A stretch of 8,370 nucleotides of DNA, taken from assembly GCA_946610635.1 (NCBI GenBank), contig CAMOCI010000025.1, positions 1-8,370 on the forward strand. The letters run 5' to 3'. This document shows positions 1 through 6,457 of the stretch, piece by piece. Both the position numbers and the translations under genes were made by a program. The DNA is from an uncultured Clostridia bacterium (GTDB taxonomy: Bacteria; Bacillota; Clostridia; Christensenellales; UBA1242). Under the pieces are notes generated by a model. The model saw nothing but the letters and a program-made list of their open reading frames with translations. It searched no databases and was not told the DNA's origin. Positions within the stretch are counted from its first letter, which is position 1; each line of letters begins with the position of its first letter.

Positions 1-1
1 G

Positions 2-868
2 CTTGCATTAGATAGCACAATATTTGGTTTATACACAACATTTTTGGTTGTGTTTATGCTTGCATTACTTGCAACTGGTTATGCAGCAACAAAATCATCA
101 CTTAAATATATTATTGGTGCAGAGCAAAAAACTGAGATAATCAGAGTTATTGAAAGACAAGTTGAAGCACCAAGTAAAACTTTAAATAAAGAAGAACAAT
201 CATCATTTGTTGACTATCCTGTAATTCCATCAGAAGATTTTAATTTATTGTTTGAAAACTCTAACGCATACAGAGAATATATGTATCATGATAATCTCGA
301 AAGATACATGCGTGGTTTAGACGGAGAACCTGAAACTGAACCTGAACAAGAACAAAAAGAAGTATCTATGGATGCACAAGTTGAAGCTCAGGTTGAAGAA
401 CCAGTATTAGTTGAAAATCAAGAAATTGAAAAAGTACAAGAAGTTGAAGAACAAGAAGAAGAACCATCACAAGAACGTGGCTTTGCTGGTATCAATGCTC
501 ATCACTATACATTTGAGCAAAAATTACAAATGGCAAGCAATGATGCAAAATCTTACTTTATGGAACTTACAAAGTATTTTGTATCAATTGGTTTTACGCC
601 AGCACTTACAAAATCAGGAGAAACTTTCTCTCGTAGTAATATAAAATATGCTCACATTACAACAGCAGGTAAAAAAGGCTTAAAAGTTTATTTTAAATTA
701 GATACCAAAGACTATGAAGACACAACAATACCATTTAAAAATGTTGGCGATGTTAAAAAGTATGAAAAAACACCAATGCTATTTGTTGTTAAAAGTGAAC
801 TTGCCGTAAGACGTGCAAAAGCACTTATGGATGACATCAAAATCAAATTAGATGGTGAACAAGAATGA
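2..868 (+). CDS. Membrane-anchored protein of unknown function, 3' part only (5' end outside window)
   Basis: The reading frame is open to the left edge (first whole codon at base 2), so this is the last 288 codons of a longer gene. The TTG at 44 lies inside a hydrophobic segment and is not a credible start. Visible parts: a membrane helix at about visible residues 7-30; a mixed segment; a Glu/Gln-rich low-complexity linker (bases about 320-475, with EPETEPEQEQ and repeated VE/EQE units); and a folded-looking basic C-terminal domain (about 533-853) containing TFSRSNIKYAH, LKVYFKLD and VGDVKKYEKTP. From memory, this last part resembles a C-terminal domain of uncharacterised clostridial proteins in which a Lys/Arg-rich core follows a long linker; I could not verify this. 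Such a layout (helix, disordered spacer, domain) suggests a tethered protein, with the side of the membrane unknown. The gene ends in TGA and a terminator follows after 7 bases, so it closes its transcription unit. No function is assigned. Confidence 0.8.
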   Translation, partial: LALDSTIFGLYTTFLVVFMLALLATGYAATKSSLKYIIGAEQKTEIIRVIERQVEAPSKTLNKEEQSSFVDYPVIPSEDFNLLFENSNAYREYMYHDNLERYMRGLDGEPETEPEQEQKEVSMDAQVEAQVEEPVLVENQEIEKVQEVEEQEEEPSQERGFAGINAHHYTFEQKLQMASNDAKSYFMELTKYFVSIGFTPALTKSGETFSRSNIKYAHITTAGKKGLKVYFKLDTKDYEDTTIPFKNVGDVKKYEKTPMLFVVKSELAVRRAKALMDDIKIKLDGEQE

Positions 869-875
869 TATTTTT

Positions 876-904
876 AATGCTACGTTTATTACGTAGCATT
901 TTTT
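876..904 (+). terminator. Rho-independent terminator after the first gene
   Basis: A perfect 10-bp stem (AATGCTACGT, 876-885, pairing with ACGTAGCATT, 891-900) closes a 5-base loop (TTATT) and runs into a T tract to 904. It begins 7 bases after the TGA stop of the upstream gene. The opposite strand lacks a comparable T tract, so it should act on the plus strand only. It isolates prfB from upstream transcription. Confidence 0.93.
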
Positions 905-954
905 GTGTTATTTTATAGTTTTTGTAAAAACAATCTTTTTTGTAATTATTTGTA

Positions 955-983
955 TTTACTATTTTTATATTTTATTGTATAAT
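955..983 (+). promoter_or_regulatory. Sigma-A-type promoter of prfB, placed next to the start codon
   Basis: TTTACT (955-960, 4 of 6 matches to TTGACA) and a perfect TATAAT (978-983) are separated by 17 bases. Transcription would be expected to begin 6-8 bases after the -10 box, at about 990, which is the A of the prfB ATG. With no Shine-Dalgarno sequence between the box and the ATG, a leaderless mRNA is the simplest reading. The sequence match is seen directly; the start of transcription is inferred. Confidence 0.65.
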
Positions 984-989
984 TAAACC

Positions 990-2096
990 ATGATACTAGA
1001 TAAACAAAGACAAGCACTTGTTGATTTACAAGAAAAAATTGATGTTATAAACAAGTGCATAGATAAAGAAGTGATTAACAAGGAACTTGAAGTTTTAAAA
1101 TCAGAGCAAGAAAGCCCTGATTTTTGGAGTGATTTAGGAAATGCGCAAAAAGTAAACAAAAAAATTAAGCACTTGCAAAAAAAGTTACAAACAACACTTG
1201 ATATTCATAATAAAAGACAATACATTTTGGAACTTTTAGAACTTTTAGAAACTACCGAAGATAATGATATGCTTTTGGAACTTGAAACAGAACTTGCAAA
1301 CTTATTAACTTTTGTAGATAATACATATTTATCAACATTGCTTAGTGATAAGTATGACGATAACAATGCAATTTTAACAATTCATAGTGGTGCAGGTGGC
1401 ACAGAAAGTCAAGACTGGGCAAATATGTTACAGCGGATGTATTTGCGTTTTGCAGAGCGTAATGGTTATGGTTGCAAAATAATGGACGTACAAGAAGGTG
1501 ACGTTGTTGGCATAAAGTCTGTTACAATTCTTATGAGTGGTGATAATGTTTATGGTTATTTAAAGTGTGAAAAAGGTGTGCATAGACTTGTTAGAATATC
1601 TCCATTTGATAGCAACGCAAGGCGTCACACATCTTTTGCAAGTGTTGATGTTATGCCAGAGATAGAAGATGATAACGAAATTGTTATAGATGAAAAAGAT
1701 TTAAAGATAGACACTTATCGTTCTAGTGGTGCAGGGGGACAAAATGTAAATAAGACCGAAAGTGCTATTCGTATCACGCACCTTCCAACAGGTATTGTAG
1801 TAAATTGTCAAATAGAGCGTAGCCAAATGCAAAATAAGGCAACGGCTTTTCAAATGTTAAGGGCAAAACTTGCGCAACTTAAAGAAGAACAAGAACTTGC
1901 TGAGCGTAAAGAAATTCAAGGTGCTTTAAAAAAGATAGAATGGGGCAGCCAAATACGAAGTTATGTTTTTTGCCCTTATACAATGGTCAAAGACCATCGC
2001 ACCGACCATGAAACCCCTAACATAAACGCAGTTATGGACGGCGATATTTTAGAGTTTATTAATGCTTACCTTACACTTAAAAATATAAAAAGTTAA
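990..2096 (+). CDS. prfB: Peptide chain release factor 2 (RF2)
   Basis: RF2 enters the ribosomal A site at UGA or UAA and triggers peptide release. The 368-residue product has the usual length and the class I release-factor order: N-terminal helical domain, the GAGGTESQDWA block (134-144), the stop-codon-reading tripeptide SPF (204-206, diagnostic of RF2 rather than RF1), and the GGQ catalytic motif (249-251, in GAGGQNVNKT). The C-terminal block with DHRTDHETPN and VMDGDILEFINAYL is also typical. Many bacterial prfB genes contain an early in-frame TGA within a CTTTGA frameshift site at about codon 25, by which RF2 controls its own synthesis. Here the corresponding stretch (about codons 21-30, NKCIDKEVIN) is uninterrupted, so that control is absent. 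The ATG start is the only good one and fits the family's N-terminus, but no Shine-Dalgarno sequence precedes it. The gene has its own promoter; no convincing terminator follows. Confidence 0.97.
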   Translation: MILDKQRQALVDLQEKIDVINKCIDKEVINKELEVLKSEQESPDFWSDLGNAQKVNKKIKHLQKKLQTTLDIHNKRQYILELLELLETTEDNDMLLELETELANLLTFVDNTYLSTLLSDKYDDNNAILTIHSGAGGTESQDWANMLQRMYLRFAERNGYGCKIMDVQEGDVVGIKSVTILMSGDNVYGYLKCEKGVHRLVRISPFDSNARRHTSFASVDVMPEIEDDNEIVIDEKDLKIDTYRSSGAGGQNVNKTESAIRITHLPTGIVVNCQIERSQMQNKATAFQMLRAKLAQLKEEQELAERKEIQGALKKIEWGSQIRSYVFCPYTMVKDHRTDHETPNINAVMDGDILEFINAYLTLKNIKS

Positions 2097-2155
2097 CTCA
2101 AAAGTATTAGACATACATATTCATCAACTTTTTGCTTGCTAACAACATTTTTTGC

Positions 2156-2184
2156 TAGATATTTTTTTGTTTGTGGTGTATAAT
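2156..2184 (+). promoter_or_regulatory. Probable promoter of tsaD
   Basis: A perfect TATAAT (2179-2184) is preceded at 17 bases by TAGATA (2156-2161, 4 of 6 matches to TTGACA). The expected transcription start, about 2190-2192, lies just upstream of the ribosome binding site, giving a leader of about 14 bases. The -10 box is strong; the -35 box is weak, so read-through from prfB may add to expression. Confidence 0.6.
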
Positions 2185-2194
2185 ATTTGCTACT

Positions 2195-2199
2195 AGGAG
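2195..2199 (+). promoter_or_regulatory. Ribosome binding site that fixes the tsaD start
   Basis: AGGAG stands 5 bases before the ATG at 2205. This selects 2205 over the in-frame TTG at 2187, which lies upstream of this site and of the predicted transcription start. Confidence 0.88.
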
Positions 2200-2204
2200 T
2201 TATA

Positions 2205-3278
2205 ATGAATTACAAGCAAATTGTAGAACAAAAAGTTAAAGAGATTCAAGAAAAAGCAAAACAAGGTAAAGATATATATGTTCTTGGCATAGAGAGCAGT
2301 TGTGATGAAACAAGCATTGCAGTGATAAAAAATGGTAGAGAAGTTTTAAGTAATCAAATTGCAAGCCAGATAGATATACATACGAGATTTGGTGGTGTTG
2401 TGCCAGAAGTTGCAAGCCGTAATCACATTTTGTGTATTAACAATGTTTTGGAGCAAAGTTTAAAAACTGCAAATTTAAGTTTGGAACAAATTGATGCAAT
2501 AGCCGTTACTTATGGTGCAGGCTTGTCTGGTGCATTAATGGTAGGTGTAAACTTTGCAAAAGGCTTGGCATTATCAAGAAACTTGCCACTTGTTGCTGTT
2601 AACCACATAAAAGGTCATATAAGTGCAAACTATATTCAAAACAAAAATTTAAAACCACCTTTTGTTTGTTTGGTTGTTAGTGGTGGACATACTGCTATAC
2701 TTCGTGTTGATGATTATTTGAATCACACTTTAATAGGTCAAACATTAGATGATGCAATTGGTGAAGCATTTGATAAGGTTGCAAGAGTTGTTGGTTTAGG
2801 CTATCCGGGTGGGCCTAAAATTGATAAAGAAGCAAAAAACGGGCAGTACAATTTACATTTTGTAAAAAAAAGTGATTTGGATAAAACATACAACGTTAGT
2901 TATAGTGGTTTAAAAACTGCAGTTATAAATTATTTGCACAAAATGGAACAAAGTCATGAGATGATTAATGTTGCAGATGTTGCTTGCAGTTTTGAGCATG
3001 AAGCAGTTGATATGCTTGTAGAAAAAACTGTTAGAGCAGCGAAAGAGTATAACATAAACATAGTTGCAATGGCTGGTGGAGTTGCAGCAAATAGTTATTT
3101 GAGAGAGACTATGAGCAAAGAGTGTGAAAAAGCAGGGTTAGAACTCACTTATCCAGCACTTGTACTTTGTACAGATAATGCTGCCATGATTGCTGCTGAA
3201 GGTTACAATAATTTGATTTTGGGTGAAAGTATTAATTATGATTTGAAAGTTTCCCCAAATCCATCTTTAAAATTATAG
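2205..3278 (+). CDS. tsaD: tRNA N6-adenosine threonylcarbamoyltransferase TsaD
   Basis: TsaD, working with TsaB and TsaE, moves the threonylcarbamoyl group from the TsaC product to A37 of ANN-decoding tRNAs, giving t6A. The 357-residue product shows the ASKHA-fold signature of the family: GIESSCDETSIAV (28-40), FGGVVPEVASRNH (62-74), the metal-binding HxxxH (H134 and H138 in NHIKGH), SGGHT (159-163), GEAFDKVARVVGLGYPGGP (186-204), YSGLKTA (233-239), and CTDNAAMIA with the third metal ligand D324. Three points stand out. An N-terminal extension of about 25 charged residues precedes the first beta strand. The usual HxEGH has Lys instead of Glu (HIKGH). The common GPGL is GAGL (104-107). The metal ligands are intact, so an active enzyme is expected. 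It is separately promoted downstream of prfB and converges with ldh. TsaB, TsaC and TsaE are not in this window. Confidence 0.96.
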   Translation: MNYKQIVEQKVKEIQEKAKQGKDIYVLGIESSCDETSIAVIKNGREVLSNQIASQIDIHTRFGGVVPEVASRNHILCINNVLEQSLKTANLSLEQIDAIAVTYGAGLSGALMVGVNFAKGLALSRNLPLVAVNHIKGHISANYIQNKNLKPPFVCLVVSGGHTAILRVDDYLNHTLIGQTLDDAIGEAFDKVARVVGLGYPGGPKIDKEAKNGQYNLHFVKKSDLDKTYNVSYSGLKTAVINYLHKMEQSHEMINVADVACSFEHEAVDMLVEKTVRAAKEYNINIVAMAGGVAANSYLRETMSKECEKAGLELTYPALVLCTDNAAMIAAEGYNNLILGESINYDLKVSPNPSLKL

Positions 3279-3282
3279 AAAT

Positions 3283-3315
3283 AAAAAAGTATTAGCTGTA
3301 AACTAATACTTTTTT
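3283..3315. terminator. Bidirectional intrinsic terminator between tsaD and ldh
   Basis: A perfect 13-bp inverted repeat (AAAAAAGTATTAG, 3283-3295, against CTAATACTTTTTT, 3303-3315) has a 7-base loop. Each arm ends in a run of six A or T, so either strand yields a hairpin followed by U residues. It starts 5 bases after the tsaD stop and lies 15 bases beyond the ldh stop, so it can serve both convergent genes. Confidence 0.93.
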
Positions 3316-3329
3316 AGTTTGCACAATTA

Positions 3330-4244
3330 TTAAAGTTTTCTTTCTAACAATTTTTTATCATTTTGTAATTTAATAATAGAGTTCATAAGTTTTGCAGTAT
3401 CATCATCGCTTAAATTTATAAAAAGTTGTTTTTGTATGCCATTTCTACCTATAACGCAAGGCTTAGAAAAATAACAATCATGCTCTTTGCTATAACAAGA
3501 AACTGTCATAATCTTTCTTTCATTATTTAATATAGAATTTGTGATTGCAAGTAAGCACATGCCTATACCATAACTCGTGTTTCCTTTTTTATTTATTATA
3601 TCGTAAGCACTTGTTTTAACATCATAGTTAATTTTAGACATATTATTTTTACTTAACAATTTACTTATAGCATTTCCGCCAACAGTGACATTGTCCCACG
3701 CCACAAATTCACTATCTCCGTGTTCTCCTAAAACATAACCATGCACATCTTTTGCATTTAAGTGTAATTTATCAGCAACCATGTATTTAAGCCTAGCTGT
3801 ATCTAGTGTGGTTCCGCTACCTAAAACTTTGTTTGTGTTTACTCCTGCAAGTTTCATGGTTAAATATGTCATTGTATCTAATGGGTTGGTGGCAATCAAG
3901 TATATGCCTGCAAACTTTGCTTTTTTAATTTCTGTTACAATGCTTTTAAAAATTTTTGCATTTTTTTCTAACAAATCTGATCTTGTTTCTCCCGGCAGCT
4001 GACTAGCACCCGCACAAATACAAACAATATCTGCATTTTTACAATCTGCATAAGTGCCACTTTTTATGTTTATTTTTTTTGGTGCATAAGATAGTGCGTG
4101 GTTAAGGTCTAGGGCTTCGCCTTCTGCTTTATCCTTGTTAATATCAACAAGAACTAGTTCATCAACAAAGCTTCCACTTATAACAATGCTGTAAGCATAA
4201 GCCATACCCACATTTCCAGTTCCTATAATAACAACTTTATTCAT
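3330..4244 (-). CDS. ldh: L-lactate dehydrogenase
   Basis: This enzyme reduces pyruvate to L-lactate with NADH in the cytoplasm, recycling NAD+ during fermentation. The 304-residue product (slightly short; about 310-320 is usual) has the Rossmann motif GTGNVG (8-13), D34 for NAD binding, the active-site loop QLPGETR (82-88; Q82 equals Gln102 of LDH numbering, which selects pyruvate over oxaloacetate, and R88 equals Arg109), TNPLD (119-123), SGTTLDTAR (143-151; D148 and R151 equal Asp168 and Arg171), and GEHGD (173-177) with catalytic H175 (His195). At the fructose-1,6-bisphosphate site, His188 is kept (H168) but Arg173 is Lys (K153). The ATG at 4244 is chosen because AGAGG lies 5 bases upstream and because the in-frame ATG at 4289 would lie upstream of the predicted transcript. 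It is a single-gene unit, divergent from the membrane protein/lipoprotein operon. Confidence 0.95.
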   Translation of the reverse strand: MNKVVIIGTGNVGMAYAYSIVISGSFVDELVLVDINKDKAEGEALDLNHALSYAPKKINIKSGTYADCKNADIVCICAGASQLPGETRSDLLEKNAKIFKSIVTEIKKAKFAGIYLIATNPLDTMTYLTMKLAGVNTNKVLGSGTTLDTARLKYMVADKLHLNAKDVHGYVLGEHGDSEFVAWDNVTVGGNAISKLLSKNNMSKINYDVKTSAYDIINKKGNTSYGIGMCLLAITNSILNNERKIMTVSCYSKEHDCYFSKPCVIGRNGIQKQLFINLSDDDTAKLMNSIIKLQNDKKLLERKL

Positions 4245-4247
4245 AAA

Positions 4248-4254
4248 CACCTCT
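4248..4254 (-). promoter_or_regulatory. Ribosome binding site that fixes the ldh start
   Basis: On the minus strand AGAGGTG is followed by TTT and then the ATG at 4244. This places GAGG at normal spacing and supports 4244 over the in-frame ATG at 4289, which would add 15 residues before the Rossmann fold. Confidence 0.85.
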
Positions 4255-4260
4255 AAAAAT

Positions 4261-4289
4261 ATTATATCTTTTTTATGGTTTTTTTCCAA
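4261..4289 (-). promoter_or_regulatory. Promoter of ldh
   Basis: Read on the minus strand, TTGGAA (4289-4284, 4 of 6 matches) and a perfect TATAAT (4266-4261) are 17 bases apart. Transcription should begin at about 4254, right at the ribosome binding site, for a leader of about 10 bases. Confidence 0.75.
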
Positions 4290-4382
4290 ATAAATTTTGT
4301 TTTAAACATTTTTTTAAACACTTTTGACTTTAAATATCTTAAAACTGTGATTGTTTAACTTTTGCTATTTTAAATCTCTGTA
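4290..4382. other. Divergent control region between ldh and the membrane-protein operon
   Basis: These 93 AT-rich bases lie between the two outward-facing -35 boxes and contain no gene. TTTTAAACA occurs twice in direct orientation (4300-4308 and 4312-4320), 12 bases apart and about 11 bases beyond the ldh -35 box; a related TGTTTAA lies in the other orientation at 4352-4358. These could be regulator sites or UP-like elements, or chance matches in AT-rich DNA. I do not see a clear Rex-type or catabolite-response palindrome. Confidence 0.3.
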
Positions 4383-4411
4383 TTGACAAATTAATATATT
4401 TATATTAAAAT
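4383..4411 (+). promoter_or_regulatory. Strong sigma-A promoter of the membrane protein/lipoprotein operon
   Basis: A perfect TTGACA (4383-4388), 17 bases, then TAAAAT (4406-4411, 5 of 6 matches to TATAAT). This is the best promoter in the window by consensus. Transcription should begin near 4418, about 13 bases before the ATG. Confidence 0.85.
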
Positions 4412-4420
4412 TATAGTAAT

Positions 4421-4425
4421 AGGAG
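4421..4425 (+). promoter_or_regulatory. Ribosome binding site that fixes the start of the membrane protein
   Basis: AGGAG ends 5 bases before the ATG at 4431. The in-frame GTG at 4425 overlaps this site and cannot be the start. Confidence 0.88.
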
Positions 4426-4430
4426 TGGTT

Positions 4431-5330
4431 ATGGCAGCAAAAAGAATATTTAAGTTTATTTTAAAAATGCTTGTAGCAGCAGGGATAGTAGTTGGTGCTT
4501 ACTTTGGCATTTCTGCACTTGTAAATAAAGGCGGCAATCCAAATAGTATTATTGATGCTTCGAACAAAGCAGAAATAACTACAAAAATGGCACTTTCTCA
4601 CAAAGATTTAGAAAGTTCACAAGTTAATTTACAAACCAAAATAGATGTTTTAGATAAAATTAATGTAGTGTTAACTGATTACTATAATTACTATTTAACA
4701 TTAACTCCATATAAAAACTATCAACAAAACAAAGTTACTGATGGTGTAGTTATAGATAAGATTAATGAGTTAAAAAATCAAATTGAAGTAACCACAAGAT
4801 ATATGGCCATGACTATAAATGTATCAGACAATGCAAGTTTAAAAGAACAAAGAGTGCTTTTAACAGCAAAGGAATATGAAAAACAAACAAAGTTACTTTT
4901 TGAAGTTGATGAACTTTTAAAACAATATGTATACGAAAGTAACTATAATTTAAACGGTACAGGTATTGTTTACGAAGTACAACTTGAAATGATTAAAGAT
5001 TATTCAAAAGCAATTTTTAACTTTGCGATTAAAGATAATATTGATTATTCAATACCAGATGACGTGCTTAGAGAAGGAGATAATAACCACACTACCACAA
5101 GTTTTATTGATGTTGTGTATAAATTTACTAACAGACAAACACTTGCAGTTAATGGTAATGTAGAAGTTAGTTTTGTTCAGTTTTATGGTGAAATTGATAA
5201 AATGGAATTAAATAGTTTTTATTTATTAAATCAAAGTGAAAAGCAAACGCTAGTGAATTCTATTTTGGATGAAACTAAAAAAATGTATTTTGATAGTTTA
5301 TTACAATATTTAAAGCAGGAACATATTTAA
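4431..5330 (+). CDS. Single-pass membrane protein of unknown function
   Basis: I do not recognise this 299-residue protein. It has a basic N-terminus (K4, R5, K8, K12) and one hydrophobic helix at about residues 10-31 (LVAAGIVVGAYFGISALV) with no cleavage motif, so it is probably anchored with its large C-terminal part outside the cell. Residues about 45-95 look helical and possibly coiled-coil (NKAEITTKMALSHKDLESSQ, then a run rich in Leu, Ile and Lys). Tyr-rich patches follow (DYYNYYLTL), and there are further predicted helices to the end. It contains no cysteine, no enzyme motif I can name, and no repeat. A lipoprotein gene starts 14 bases downstream and a terminator follows that gene, so the two form a compact operon driven by a near-consensus promoter and are likely to act together at the outer face of the membrane. 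A role in the envelope is inference from topology and pairing only. Confidence 0.88.
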   Translation: MAAKRIFKFILKMLVAAGIVVGAYFGISALVNKGGNPNSIIDASNKAEITTKMALSHKDLESSQVNLQTKIDVLDKINVVLTDYYNYYLTLTPYKNYQQNKVTDGVVIDKINELKNQIEVTTRYMAMTINVSDNASLKEQRVLLTAKEYEKQTKLLFEVDELLKQYVYESNYNLNGTGIVYEVQLEMIKDYSKAIFNFAIKDNIDYSIPDDVLREGDNNHTTTSFIDVVYKFTNRQTLAVNGNVEVSFVQFYGEIDKMELNSFYLLNQSEKQTLVNSILDETKKMYFDSLLQYLKQEHI

Positions 5331-5344
5331 GGGGGTAGGCAGAT

Positions 5345-6445
5345 ATGAAAAAGTTTAGTTTATCAATTTTTATAATTTTGCTTTGCTCTATGTTAATGTT
5401 TTCGGGGTGTACAAAAGCAAAAAACGCAACACCAGCAAGTATAAACTTATTATATCAAACAACCACAAAAAAATATGGTAGTTACGATAATAATAAAATA
5501 AAAATTTTTGATAGCAATGGTGCTGTTGATTTATATTCAGCAGAATCATTTAATATTGTTGTGTTTGGAGAAATTGAACACCTGAAAGATGAAGCATCCT
5601 ATTCAACAATAAATATGCTTGCAAAAGGGCAAGAGTATGAAACAATAATGAGTGCAGTATCGTGTTTTTATTTAAACAAAGCGTTAATAAGCACAACAGA
5701 AAAAGTTCCACAAGAATTGTATACAAGTATGTATCAAAGTATTGATGATTTAAGTGGAGTGTTAAAAGATGTTTTAAGTAAAAAAGAAAGTTTTGAATCT
5801 ACACTATCAAATTTAGGTGCATCACAAGCAAACTCTACACCAGTTAAAGAAAGTTTTAAAAGTTTTTTAAACTCTTACAAAAATCTTATAGAAAAGGTAT
5901 ATGAATTTAATTCAGTTTTTGAAGAAATATATACAGAATATTTATTTGTACCTTCTGGTAAAGAAACAAAACTAAAAGAAGGCGAATTACAAAGATTAGT
6001 TATGAGCGGTGCAGTATATTTAGGTCAATACTACTATTTAAAACAAATGGTTTTGAATTCAAAAATTGATAATAGATTTGCACATAAAAACATATTTGAT
6101 CCAAGATCTGAAAGTATCATAGAAAATCAAAACTATGATAAATGTTTTGAAGGATTACAAAAAATAGTAAAAAACATTTTATTGGTTTCTGACCCAGTTG
6201 ATCTTAACAACGCTGATTATTTGACATATTACAACGCTAGTGTAAACAAAATAAAATCATTTAAACAAAATATCAAAGATTATAAAATTGCTGTTAACAA
6301 TATCGTTAATTACAAAAGTTCTCACAATGGGCAAGAAGTGCCAGTAGATAGTAATGTTTATCAATATGTATTGTTTGCTCAAAATATGGATATTGAGGCA
6401 CAAAATTTACAAAACTATTTAATTAATAATATCATGAAAATATAA
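5345..6445 (+). CDS. Lipoprotein of unknown function
   Basis: The 366-residue product begins with a lipoprotein signal: basic MKK, a hydrophobic core (about 4-18), and a lipobox FSGC with the lipidated cysteine at C22. The mature protein should be tethered to the outside of the cytoplasmic membrane by diacylglycerol. The rest is rich in Lys, Asn, Ser and Tyr and looks mainly helical, with amphipathic stretches at about 120-200 (for example VLKDVLSKKESFESTLSNLG and SFLNSYKNLIEKVYEFNSVF). I see no substrate-binding-protein signature and no ABC-transporter neighbours, so a transport role is not supported. The ribosome binding site is a run of five G (5331-5335) 9 bases before the ATG, immediately after the stop codon of the preceding gene. 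A terminator closes the operon. The function is unknown; a partnership with the upstream membrane protein is inferred from the 14-base spacing. Confidence 0.9.
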   Translation: MKKFSLSIFIILLCSMLMFSGCTKAKNATPASINLLYQTTTKKYGSYDNNKIKIFDSNGAVDLYSAESFNIVVFGEIEHLKDEASYSTINMLAKGQEYETIMSAVSCFYLNKALISTTEKVPQELYTSMYQSIDDLSGVLKDVLSKKESFESTLSNLGASQANSTPVKESFKSFLNSYKNLIEKVYEFNSVFEEIYTEYLFVPSGKETKLKEGELQRLVMSGAVYLGQYYYLKQMVLNSKIDNRFAHKNIFDPRSESIIENQNYDKCFEGLQKIVKNILLVSDPVDLNNADYLTYYNASVNKIKSFKQNIKDYKIAVNNIVNYKSSHNGQEVPVDSNVYQYVLFAQNMDIEAQNLQNYLINNIMKI

Positions 6446-6457
6446 TTTTATTAAAAT

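Noticed and set aside
44..868. Treating the TTG at 44 as the start of the first gene
   Set aside because: The frame has no stop back to base 2 and the TTG lies inside a membrane helix without a ribosome binding site, so the gene is cut by the window edge.
990..2096. A Mollicutes genome with TGA read as tryptophan
   Set aside because: A complete prfB is present, the first gene ends naturally at TGA with a terminator right behind it, and tryptophan is encoded by TGG.
2099..2110. AAAAGTATTAG after prfB, identical to part of the arm of the tsaD/ldh terminator
   Set aside because: There is no complementary arm nearby; with this base composition an 11-base match can arise by chance.
2087..2133. 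A terminator after prfB from AAAAAGTT and AACTTTTT
   Set aside because: The arms are only 8 bp, almost all A-T, and separated by a 31-base loop, so a stable hairpin is unlikely.
3781..4002. Plus-strand reading frame inside ldh
   Set aside because: It is antisense to conserved ldh codons, has no ribosome binding site, and the product resembles nothing.
4245..4289. A longer ldh starting at the ATG at 4289
   Set aside because: It would add 15 residues before the Rossmann fold, and the codons overlap the predicted -35 and -10 boxes; AGAGG points to 4244.
5345..6445. The lipoprotein as an ABC-transporter substrate-binding protein
   Set aside because: There is no permease or ATPase gene beside it, no family signature, and the protein looks all-helical.
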